Shown here one piece after another: positions 1 to 5,801 of a DNA stretch of 5,801 nucleotides. Below the pieces are notes generated by a model. That model ran no database searches. It was given only the letters and a program-made list of their open reading frames with translations, and was not told the origin of the DNA. The DNA is from Kiloniellaceae bacterium (GTDB lineage: Bacteria > Pseudomonadota > Alphaproteobacteria > Kiloniellales > Kiloniellaceae). Where the stretch lies: NCBI GenBank assembly GCA_021776145.1, contig JAJFGM010000394.1, forward strand, positions 1-5,801, in the 5' to 3' direction. The stretch's first letter is position 1. The number at the start of each line of letters is the position of its first letter. The translations under genes and the position numbers were made by a program.

Positions 1-1640
1 CGCAGCAGGCCCTGAAAACCCACCAGCACGACCACCACCACCAGCATGATCATGGTCGAGAAGGCCGCCGCCTGGGTGGTTTCTCCGGCGTCGTCGAGCA
101 GCAGTACGGACACCGCCGCCAGGTTGTTCCCCGGCGTTACCAGGAAGATAACGGCGGCCAGGGTGACCATGGCGCGCATGAAGAAGAACACGCCGAGGCT
201 GATCAACGCCGGCCAGATGATCGGCAGCGTGATCTTGCGCATGGTGTGCAGGAAGCTTCCACCGAGCATGGCCGAAGCCTCGTCGAAGGTGCTGCTGATT
301 TGCTTGAGACTGGTGGTCGCGATCAGGAAACCCTGGGCGTGGTAGTGATAAACCGTGTTGATCGCCAGCATGAGCACGCTGCCATAGATCAGATAAACTG
401 GATTGGCCGGATCGTTGAAGGCGAAGATATAGCCCAAGCCCAGCACCATGCCTGGTACCGCCGCGGGCAGGATGGACAGGAAATACAGGAAGCGGGTGAA
501 GGGGTTGGCGAGCTTTTGTATAGCGTAGGCGGCGATCACCACCATAATGACCCCGATAATAGCGGCCAGCGTCGACATCCAAATGCTGGTCCAAACCGGG
601 GCGTAGCCGCCTTGCACGTCGACATCGTAGTTGCTCAAGGTCAACGACATGTTATAGGGCCACAGCTTGACGAAGCTGGCGAAGACCACGGTGCCGATGA
701 TCACCAGGATGGCCGAGCAGATGAGCACCACGCAGGCCAGCATCACGGCGTCGAACTTCGGATGCGGCCTGATGGTGAGGGGCACGGAGCGGTCGGTGAT
801 CGCCGCCGACTGCCGGCGGGAAACCTGGCGTTCGACGATCACGGCAACCGCCGCTGGAAGCAGCAGGATCATGCCGATCACCGCGCCGAGACTGAAGTTC
901 GCCTGACCCGAGACCTGATTGTAGATTTCGGTCGCCAGAACCCCGTAATCGCCGCCGATGACCATGGGGTTGCCGAAATCGGTAATGACGATTGTAAAAA
1001 CCACGAAGACCGCCGACATGATGCCGTAGCGGGTGGCCGGCAGGGTCACGGTCCAGAATATGCGCCAACCCGAGCCCCCCAGCATGCGCGCGGATTCGTA
1101 GAGCCGCGCATCGGCCACCGCAAGCGCGGCCGACAGCATGAGGATCGCATGGGGCAGCGCATACAGGGTATTGGCCAGGAATATACCCCAGAATCCATAG
1201 ATTTCGATCTCGGTGCCGAAATAGCGGTTAATCACCCCGTTGCGGCCGAGCACCAGGATAAAACCCAGCGCCTGAACCAGTGACGGCGCGAACAGCGGCA
1301 ACATGGCGATAAGCATCCAGACTTTTTTGAGCGGAATCGCCGATCGGTGCATGGCATAGGCGAAGGCGTAGGCAAGGACAATCGTGACCAGGGTCGTCGC
1401 GATCGAGACGGCGAAGCTGTTGTTGATGATGGTGACGAACTTGGGGTTGGTGAAGTAGTGGACGTAGTTGCCCATACCCCAGGAACCGTCTTTGAGGATG
1501 AAACTCTTCTTGAGGATCGACCACAGAGGGTAGAGCACAAATACCAATAGCGGCACTGCCGCCATCAAGGTGAAGCCTATCTTGATCTGGCTCTCGCTGA
1601 TGCGAAACGCCGGCCCTGAGTGGCTACCGGCTGTGCTCAT
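1..1640 (-). CDS. phnU2: Fused two-domain ABC importer permease, putative 2-aminoethylphosphonate type (3' end off window)
   Basis: This is the inner-membrane channel subunit of the importer encoded just upstream. The frame is open from an ATG at 1640 to the window edge, giving 546 residues with no stop, so the C-terminus is missing. Related fused permeases are about 550-580 residues, so little is likely lost. Two homologous permease halves are visible. Each has several hydrophobic spans (first half roughly residues 19-270, second half 296-546) and an EAA loop that docks on the ATPase: residues 181-201 (YESARMLGG...LP) and 452-473 (FDEASAMLGG...LP). The start is fixed by an ATGA overlap with the ATPase stop; no strong Shine-Dalgarno precedes it, which fits translational coupling. 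The single-chain double permease is the FbpB-like layout, unlike the separate PhnU and PhnV of Salmonella. Membrane role is certain from sequence; the AEP substrate is inferred from the family and operon partners. Iron or another small anion remains possible. Confidence 0.88.
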   Translation of the reverse strand, partial: MSTAGSHSGPAFRISESQIKIGFTLMAAVPLLVFVLYPLWSILKKSFILKDGSWGMGNYVHYFTNPKFVTIINNSFAVSIATTLVTIVLAYAFAYAMHRSAIPLKKVWMLIAMLPLFAPSLVQALGFILVLGRNGVINRYFGTEIEIYGFWGIFLANTLYALPHAILMLSAALAVADARLYESARMLGGSGWRIFWTVTLPATRYGIMSAVFVVFTIVITDFGNPMVIGGDYGVLATEIYNQVSGQANFSLGAVIGMILLLPAAVAVIVERQVSRRQSAAITDRSVPLTIRPHPKFDAVMLACVVLICSAILVIIGTVVFASFVKLWPYNMSLTLSNYDVDVQGGYAPVWTSIWMSTLAAIIGVIMVVIAAYAIQKLANPFTRFLYFLSILPAAVPGMVLGLGYIFAFNDPANPVYLIYGSVLMLAINTVYHYHAQGFLIATTSLKQISSTFDEASAMLGGSFLHTMRKITLPIIWPALISLGVFFFMRAMVTLAAVIFLVTPGNNLAAVSVLLLDDAGETTQAAAFSTMIMLVVVVVLVGFQGLL

Positions 1641-2704
1641 GCGCCATAGACCCACAGCATTTCCGCCGGAAGAACCACCGGCAGGCACATCCCCGTCGAC
1701 AGGTTCATCTCGCGCATCATATTGGCCGACAATTCGGTCCTGATCATCTGTGTCTCATCACCGCCCAGCGCCAGATCGATACGATAGATGGAACCTAGAA
1801 ACTCGACCCACACGACTTCTGCCATGACGCTGTTGGGCAGGCCTTCCTGTTGCGCCTGGAAGTGCACGTCCTCCGGCCGCACAGCGAGGCGCACCGGCTG
1901 ATTCGGGCTCGGGTCCAAACGCCAGTTGGCGCAAGAAATCTCAACCTCGCCAAGGCGTACCTTGCCGTCCGCGCTGGCGTTCGCATCGAGGAAGTTCATG
2001 GTGCCGATGAAATTCGCCACAAAAGACGTACTGGGGCGGCTGTAAATTTCCACCGGGGAGTCGACCTGCTCGATCACGCCCTCGTTCATCACGACCACGC
2101 GGTCGGCCATGGTGAGCGCCTCTTCCTGGTCGTGGGTCACCATGACGGTGGTGATTCCGAGTCCCTGCTGCAGCTTGCGAATTTCGCCGCGCAAGGAACC
2201 GCGGACCTTGGCGTCGAGCGCCGACAGTGGCTCGTCGAGAAGCAGAACATAGGGCTTTGGCGCAAGCGCCCTGGCCAGGGCCACACGCTGCTGCTGCCCG
2301 CCGGATAGCTGGCTCGGTTGCTTGTCAAGCTGATCCTCGAGATGCACCAACTCAAGCATCTCAACGACCCGCGAACCGATTTCGCCCTTCCGCCACTTGC
2401 GGCACTCCAGGCCGTAGGCGATGTTTTTGGCCACGGTCATGTTCGGAAACAGCGAATATGACTGGAACATCATGCCAAAGTTCCGGTCCCGCTCGGCGGT
2501 TTTCGCCAAATCCTTGTCTGCCATGCAAATCTGGCCGCTGTCGGATTGTTCGAGACCGGCGATCAGGCGCAGAAGCGTTGTCTTGCCGCAACCCGAGGGA
2601 CCGAGGAAGCAGATCAGCTCTCCCTCCTGGATTTCGAGGCTGACCGAATCCACTGCGGTCACATTGCCGAATGTCTTGGTGACATCGCGCAGACTAAGAA
2701 ACAT
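1637..2704 (-). CDS. phnT2: ABC importer ATP-binding protein, putative 2-aminoethylphosphonate type
   Basis: This cytoplasmic ATPase powers the neighbouring permease as a homodimer. All nucleotide-binding motifs are intact (numbered from the GTG one codon upstream of the chosen ATG): Walker A GPSGCGKTT at 36-44, Q-loop Gln82, signature LSGGQ at 134-138, Walker B VLLLDEP at 154-160 with catalytic Glu159, and the H-loop His192. After about residue 235 comes a C-terminal TOBE-like extension, including the RPED motif at 277-280, as in the CUT1/Fbp/Pot-type ATPases. Length of about 355 residues is normal for the group. The frame could begin at GTG 2707, but TGGA at 2711-2714 lies 6 nt before ATG 2704 and only 3 nt before the GTG, so ATG is preferred. 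The stop overlaps the permease start as ATGA. The segment near residues 224-240 (SFVANFIGTMNFLD) resembles the AEP-transporter ATPase group; that specificity is inferred, while the ATPase role is secure. Confidence 0.93.
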   Translation of the reverse strand: MFLSLRDVTKTFGNVTAVDSVSLEIQEGELICFLGPSGCGKTTLLRLIAGLEQSDSGQICMADKDLAKTAERDRNFGMMFQSYSLFPNMTVAKNIAYGLECRKWRKGEIGSRVVEMLELVHLEDQLDKQPSQLSGGQQQRVALARALAPKPYVLLLDEPLSALDAKVRGSLRGEIRKLQQGLGITTVMVTHDQEEALTMADRVVVMNEGVIEQVDSPVEIYSRPSTSFVANFIGTMNFLDANASADGKVRLGEVEISCANWRLDPSPNQPVRLAVRPEDVHFQAQQEGLPNSVMAEVVWVEFLGSIYRIDLALGGDETQMIRTELSANMMREMNLSTGMCLPVVLPAEMLWVYGA

Positions 2705-2732
2705 CACGCGTCCAGATTTACCGTGAGAAATG

Positions 2733-2779
2733 ACCCGGCGCAGTCGGATCGATCGGCTGATCGTCCTGCCGCGCCGGGT
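2733..2779 (-). promoter_or_regulatory. Intercistronic stem-loop between binding-protein and ATPase genes
   Basis: A perfect 9-bp G/C-rich outer stem pairs 2733-2741 (ACCCGGCGC) with 2771-2779 (GCGCCGGGT). Inside it a second stem pairs 2746-2754 with 2759-2766, with one bulged T at 2749 and a 4-nt loop at 2755-2758. It starts 8 nt after the binding-protein stop codon. No U-run follows on the minus strand, so it is not a standard intrinsic terminator. By analogy with other ABC operons, where a hairpin after the binding-protein gene protects its mRNA and lowers downstream expression, it probably sets excess binding protein over membrane parts. That role is inference; the pairing is seen directly. 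Confidence 0.65.
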
Positions 2780-2787
2780 ATGGAAAT

Positions 2788-3801
2788 CTAACGTTCGAGC
2801 TCAGCTTTCCACTTGGCAACGATACGCGACTTGTTGGTGGCCGACCAAGCAAAGTCCATATCGTAAAGCACGGTGGAAACATCCGCCGGCAGGCCGGCAT
2901 CGCGGGCATCCACCGTCTGCACCGCTCCGGGAACCACGGACATGGCTGCACGCTCGCCATAGAGCTTGGCCGCATCCTGAGTCAGAAGCCAGTCGAGGAA
3001 CCGCTGGGAATCGCCCTTGTTCTTCGAGGTTTTCATCAGGGCGCTGACTTCCATTTCATACCCTGCCCCTTCGCTGGGGATGACAACCTTGATGGGGTAG
3101 CCCTCCTTGACCGACTTGACGCCGACGAACGCGAAGGAGGCGCCTACCGCGTACTCGCCGACCCGGGTCAGCTTGCAGGGCTTGGAGCCGGACTTGATGT
3201 ACTGGCCCATATTCTTGTCCAGTTCATGGAGGAATTTCCAACCCTCTTCCTCGCCCTTCATTTGCAGGAGACTTGAGATCTGAAGATAACCAGTGCCCGA
3301 ACTTGCCGGGTTGGGCATGATCAATTCGCCCTTGAATGCCGGGTTCAGGAGGTCTTGCCACGACGTCGGCATAGGCAGATTCTTCTGCGCCAGAACTTCC
3401 GTATTGACGCAGAAGGCAGCAAAATAGCCGGTCGTTGCGAACCAGCGGTCTTGCGGGTCCTTGAACGAAGTTTTGAGAGCATCGACTCCCTTGGGTTTGT
3501 AGGGCTCGGTCATCTCAAGGATGCGTGGATCGACCATTTGGGTGACCGCCCAGCCCCAGATCACATCGTGCTGGGGATTACTTTTCTCGGCCAAGATACG
3601 CGCCCCGAGATCACCCGTGGAAAGGCGCAGCATGTTTACCTTGACGTTGGGCTCCGCCTTAGCGAAGGCCTCGAGGTAAACCTTTGCGTCGTCCTCCTCG
3701 AGCGAGGTATAGGCCGTGATTTCTCCAGCGTAGGCCGTGGTGGACAGGGCCATAACTGCGGCAATGGCCAACCCTCCTAAGGGATTGAGTTGATTTTTCA
3801 A
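2788..3801 (-). CDS. phnS2: Periplasmic substrate-binding protein, putative 2-aminoethylphosphonate ABC importer
   Basis: This periplasmic protein captures ligand and delivers it to the permease encoded downstream. The frame is open from a GTG at 3897, but the first 32 codons do not look like a leader. A TTG at 3801 is preceded by GGGAG (3810-3814) at 8-nt spacing and is followed at once by a Sec signal peptide: Lys2, a hydrophobic core at about 8-22, and an AYA cleavage motif before Gly26. This gives 337 residues, normal for the family. The mature part begins with the type-2 binding-protein strand EITAYTS, followed by a STGDLGARILAEKSNPQHDVIWG block (61-83) and a NPASSGTGYLQ block (165-174), which I associate with the putative AEP-binding group. 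The Tyr-Tyr pair used for iron in FbpA-type proteins is not evident. Two cysteines (131 and 209) remain in the mature chain. It is the first gene of the operon. Family is well supported; the ligand is inferred. Confidence 0.88.
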   Translation of the reverse strand: MKNQLNPLGGLAIAAVMALSTTAYAGEITAYTSLEEDDAKVYLEAFAKAEPNVKVNMLRLSTGDLGARILAEKSNPQHDVIWGWAVTQMVDPRILEMTEPYKPKGVDALKTSFKDPQDRWFATTGYFAAFCVNTEVLAQKNLPMPTSWQDLLNPAFKGELIMPNPASSGTGYLQISSLLQMKGEEEGWKFLHELDKNMGQYIKSGSKPCKLTRVGEYAVGASFAFVGVKSVKEGYPIKVVIPSEGAGYEMEVSALMKTSKNKGDSQRFLDWLLTQDAAKLYGERAAMSVVPGAVQTVDARDAGLPADVSTVLYDMDFAWSATNKSRIVAKWKAELER

Positions 3802-3809
3802 AATTATTT

Positions 3810-3814
3810 CTCCC
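3810..3814 (-). promoter_or_regulatory. Ribosome binding site that decides the TTG start
   Basis: On the minus strand GGGAG lies 8 nt upstream of TTG 3801. No comparable Shine-Dalgarno stands before the upstream in-frame GTG at 3897. With the signal peptide beginning immediately after, this marks TTG as the probable start of the binding protein. Confidence 0.7.
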
Positions 3815-3886
3815 TGGTGTTGAGTTCTGGGTTGCGTGGTTCGGACTCGATTTAACAGAGCGCCCCTCCAAACGCCGGCCACCGGG

Positions 3887-3911
3887 TGCATAACCATGCA
3901 TTTTGCAAATG
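3887..3911. promoter_or_regulatory. Two overlapping palindromes, candidate operator for the transporter operon
   Basis: TGCAT at 3887-3891 and ATGCA at 3896-3900 form a perfect 5-bp inverted repeat with a 4-bp spacer. Overlapping it, CATTT at 3899-3903 and AAATG at 3907-3911 form a second perfect inverted repeat around TGC. The pair lies about 85-110 bp upstream of the binding-protein start, between that gene and the terminator at 3957-3979. This is where the operon's promoter and regulator sites must be if that terminator works. I found no convincing -35/-10 pair, sigma-54 site or Pho box, so the regulator is unknown. Short palindromes can arise by chance, hence modest confidence. Confidence 0.35.
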
Positions 3912-3956
3912 AACCCGTGATCGAGCGACATCGAAGCGTGCTCCTGGTATGAGCCG

Positions 3957-3979
3957 AAAAAACCCGAGTAACTCGGTTT
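3957..3979 (-). terminator. Intrinsic terminator, minus strand
   Basis: Read on the minus strand, AAACCGAG (3979-3972), loop TTA (3971-3969) and CTCGG (3968-3964), then a bulged G at 3963 and TTT, form an 8-bp stem with one bulge. It runs straight into six T residues (3962-3957). This is the layout of a rho-independent terminator for transcripts entering from the right, such as the Na/Pi transporter gene, whose stop lies about 400 nt upstream, or a short transcript in the gap. It would also insulate the ABC operon from read-through. The G/C part of the stem is only 5 bp. On the plus strand only TTT follows, so activity in that direction would be weak. Confidence 0.55.
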
Positions 3980-4068
3980 CCATGCCGATCTTACCTAAAT
4001 TGCGCCATTTCTGGAAGGTTTACCGCCTCAGCCCTCGGGACTGCTCGAATTTCGTCGGACCGCAATGC

Positions 4069-4182
4069 CTAGTAGCCCTTTCGGCCTATAATGTCGTCAA
4101 CCAGACGCTCCTCTCCCGGCGTTTCGACGATCATGTCCCGTGGAGTGGTGTAAGAGCGTCGAGCGGTTCGCCGGGATGCCAT
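4069..4182 (-). CDS. Possible small protein of 37 residues, unrecognised
   Basis: A minus-strand ATG at 4182 opens a 37-codon frame ending in TAG at 4069-4071. The product would have a basic N-terminal half (several Arg in residues 4-15) and an acidic-to-mixed C-terminal half ending DDIIGRKGY, with no membrane segment. AAGGTG stands just before the ATG, but at a spacing (about 1 nt from its end) that is shorter than ideal. The terminator at 3957-3979 lies about 90 nt downstream, which would suit a short transcript. I do not recognise the sequence, and a frame of this length is common by chance, so this is only a candidate. A shorter form from the internal ATG at 4134 would have 21 residues. 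Confidence 0.15.
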   Translation of the reverse strand: MASRRTARRSYTTPRDMIVETPGEERLVDDIIGRKGY

Positions 4183-4375
4183 TCACCTTGGCCACCACGT
4201 GCCGCTTCCCGCCCCCGGCCGGACAGCCGAAGCTGGAGTAGTCAGATCCGTACACGGTTGGGCGGGCGGCCAAGGGGCGCACGAGCAGATTGCCGATGCT
4301 TTGTTGAAGAACCCAATCCTTTGGTCGGCGGATCGTTACAAATTTTATTGCGGCGGAAATCCGCGTTATTTCCTC

Positions 4376-5801
4376 TTACCTGCGTGCCGGCGCCGATCCG
4401 CTGACGCTGGATTGTTCGGCTTTCGCGCCCTTGTCCTTTTTCGGTTGCGACCTCAGGCGGCTGCTGCGCAATACACCTTCGGCATCGAGAATTGGATAGG
4501 CCACCGACGTCAGGTGAGAATTGATGCGCCTGAGATCGCGCAGAATATCGAGATGGAAAGCGCTGGTTTCGATGCTTTCGATCTGGCCGCTGCGCAGGCG
4601 ATCCATATGCGCTTCGCCGTGCGCGCGTTCCATGTCGCGCAAACGCTCCTTGCCGGCAAGGAGCTGGCGCGCGATGTGCACATCACCAGACACAAAAACA
4701 CTCATGGCAAGTTGCATTTGGTCGACCACACGGGCGTGCATGTCGGTCAACTCTTCCCAGCCTTGACGCGAAAATGTGACTTTGCTCTTGATCTTTTTTT
4801 GCGCCAGTTCAAGCAGGTTTTTGTCTATGATGTCGCCGATGTGCTCAAGGTTGGTGGTCAGACTTATGAGTTCGACGCAGCGTTGGCTGTCCTCTTCGTT
4901 CAACGCGTTGCGGCTGACCCGGGTCAGGTAGAGCTTGATCGCTTCGTGCAACTCATCGAGGTCGTCATCGAGCCGCGAGGTCTCAGCCAGCAGTTTCTGG
5001 TCGTTGTTGTCGAAGATCTCCATGACTTCGCGCAACATCTGTTCGGCGATATCGGCCATGCGCAGCACTTCTCGGGTGGCGCAGGTCAAGGCAATCGAAG
5101 GCGTGCCTATCGCCTCTTCGTCGAGATACCTGACCCCAAACGTCCCATCAGCCGTGACGTCATTTGGCAGGATACGCTCGACCAGCTTCGCCACCAAGGC
5201 GACGAGGGGCAGACAAAGCAAAGCCAACGCCAGGTTGAAGGCGGTGTGGAAGTTGGCGATCTGACGAGAGACTTCACTGCCCGCCAATTCAACATAGGGT
5301 ACCAACAGGCCGAGAAAAGGCAGCACAAGGAGCGCGCCCACGCTGCGGAACAACAGGTTTCCAAGCGGAATTCGGCGCGCCGCGCGGTCACTGGAGTGGG
5401 TCAGCACCACGGGTACGATGCCGGCGCCGACATTGGCGCCGAGCACCAGGACGAACCCCAGTGTGAGCGGTACGACGCCGGTCGCGGTCAGCGACATGAT
5501 CAGCAAGACCATGGCCACGCTCGAGTGTGCCAGCCAAGTCAACAAAGCCGCCAGAATCAAGGCCAATATCGGATCGTTGGCCAGGGGCGCAATGACGCTT
5601 TCCAAAACAACGCTGCCGCGCAGTGTCTCGGAGGCGCCAACAATCAGGGTCAAGGACAGAAGCATCAGCCCGAGCCCGATCATCACCCGGCCGAGGTGGC
5701 GCCAAAGCTGGCCTTGCGTGCTCAAGAAAGCGACAACGCCGGCCAGAATAAGAACCGGCGATACCCAGGAGACGTCGAACGAGAGAACCTGCACGACCAG
5801 G
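4376..5801 (-). CDS. Na+/phosphate symporter-family protein with PhoU-like domain (5' end off window)
   Basis: An inner-membrane phosphate carrier of the NptA/YjbB-like Na/Pi cotransporter family. The frame continues past the window edge; the GTG at 5794 is an internal Val codon, because hydrophobic coding sequence (LVV) continues upstream. Numbering from that codon, 472 residues are visible. Hydrophobic spans fill about 11-25, 34-53, 75-131 and 145-205. The second conserved Na/Pi repeat shows HSSVA at 90-94 (the QSSSA-type motif) and GANVG at 119-123, with the HTAFN motif at 183-187. The first repeat must lie in the missing N-terminus (family members are about 550 residues). Residues about 235-435 form a helical PhoU-like cytoplasmic domain, with an acidic stretch at 276-283, and the tail from about 445 is basic and low-complexity. 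Relatives take up or export Pi, and the PhoU part suggests control by phosphate status; direction here is unknown. Placement beside a phosphonate-type importer may be functional. Family call is secure. Confidence 0.9.
   Translation of the reverse strand, partial: LVVQVLSFDVSWVSPVLILAGVVAFLSTQGQLWRHLGRVMIGLGLMLLSLTLIVGASETLRGSVVLESVIAPLANDPILALILAALLTWLAHSSVAMVLLIMSLTATGVVPLTLGFVLVLGANVGAGIVPVVLTHSSDRAARRIPLGNLLFRSVGALLVLPFLGLLVPYVELAGSEVSRQIANFHTAFNLALALLCLPLVALVAKLVERILPNDVTADGTFGVRYLDEEAIGTPSIALTCATREVLRMADIAEQMLREVMEIFDNNDQKLLAETSRLDDDLDELHEAIKLYLTRVSRNALNEEDSQRCVELISLTTNLEHIGDIIDKNLLELAQKKIKSKVTFSRQGWEELTDMHARVVDQMQLAMSVFVSGDVHIARQLLAGKERLRDMERAHGEAHMDRLRSGQIESIETSAFHLDILRDLRRINSHLTSVAYPILDAEGVLRSSRLRSQPKKDKGAKAEQSSVSGSAPARR

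Larger units (their letters stand above)
3802..4375. other. Gap between binding-protein gene and Na/Pi gene, no secure gene
   Basis: About 570 bp without a recognisable protein or RNA gene. From left to right it holds the binding-protein leader and its ribosome site, the palindromes at 3887-3911, the terminator at 3957-3979, and then some 400 bp of mixed composition. Weak reading frames cross this last part: a 151-codon plus-strand frame at 3949-4404, a minus-strand frame at 4097-4282 (GTG start, 61 codons) and a 37-codon minus-strand ATG frame at 4069-4182. None has a good ribosome site or a sequence I recognise. I see no insertion-sequence ends, tRNA or long direct repeats. Confidence 0.6.

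Noticed and set aside
246..1283. Long plus-strand reading frame (345 codons) opposite the permease
   Set aside because: It is rich in His, Gln, Asp, Arg and Gly with no domain, the usual look of an antisense shadow of a G+C-rich membrane-protein gene; the minus strand encodes a clear permease with two EAA loops.
2705..2707. GTG as start of the ATPase
   Set aside because: The only ribosome-site-like bases (TGGA at 2711-2714) are too close to the GTG and suit the adjacent ATG at 2704 better.
3841..3960. Sigma-70, sigma-54 or Pho-box promoter for the importer operon
   Set aside because: TTAAAT and TTGCAA-like hexamers occur but not with acceptable spacing; a TGGCC-like block lacks the -12 GC of sigma-54; no CTGTNAT direct repeat is present.
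4087..4092. Perfect TATAAT on the plus strand
   Set aside because: There is no -35-like hexamer at 16-18 bp upstream and no convincing gene or RNA downstream on that strand.
4353..4373. Small hairpins just after the Na/Pi stop (GGAAAT/ATTTCC or GCGG/CCGC)
   Set aside because: The stems are only 4-6 bp, mutually exclusive, and no T-run follows on the minus strand, so a terminator call is not supported.
3949..4404. 151-codon plus-strand frame divergent from the binding-protein gene, filling the gap
   Set aside because: It fits the gap and a divergent-regulator layout, but has no ribosome site, begins on the terminator hairpin, shows no helix-turn-helix or other motif, becomes Arg/Pro/Ser-rich in its second half, and overlaps the Na/Pi 3' end.
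4150..5801. Plus-strand frame free of stops for about 1650 bp to the window edge, opposite the Na/Pi gene
   Set aside because: Stop-free antisense frames arise from codon bias in G+C-rich genes. Its translation is Gln/His/Arg-rich without recognisable domains, while the minus strand gives a complete family match.

Overview
The window reads as chromosomal DNA from a Gram-negative proteobacterium, most likely gamma- or betaproteobacterial. The base composition is moderately G+C rich with a strong third-position G/C preference, one gene encodes a periplasmic binding protein with a Sec signal peptide, and the families present are typical of that group. Genus-level placement is not possible from the sequence alone. 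All four clear genes lie on the minus strand, so transcription runs from high to low coordinates.

Right part (4376-5801): the C-terminal four-fifths or so of a Na+/phosphate symporter-family protein with a PhoU-like cytoplasmic domain. Its start lies beyond the window. Middle (3802-4375): a gap of about 570 bp without a convincing gene. It contains a good minus-strand intrinsic terminator (3957-3979), two overlapping palindromes (3887-3911) upstream of the transporter operon, and only weak short reading frames.

Left part (1-3801): a three-gene ABC importer operon in the order binding protein (2788-3801), ATPase (1637-2704), fused double-domain permease (1-1640, cut by the window edge). The closest family match I recognise is the putative 2-aminoethylphosphonate (AEP) importer of the Fbp-like type (PhnS2/PhnT2/PhnU2 families, related to AepXVW). 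The binding protein would capture the ligand in the periplasm, the permease dimer-in-one would form the channel, and a homodimer of the ATPase would drive uptake. A strong stem-loop sits directly after the binding-protein stop codon, and the ATPase and permease overlap by ATGA, so the operon looks built for excess binding protein and matched ATPase/permease synthesis.

The shared theme is phosphorus: organophosphonate uptake beside an inorganic-phosphate transporter/sensor-like protein. The substrate of the ABC system is inferred from family resemblance only. I see no CRISPR, tRNA, rRNA, insertion sequence or clearly novel system here. The best second-look items are the intercistronic hairpin, the TTG start, the upstream palindromes and the unexplained gap.
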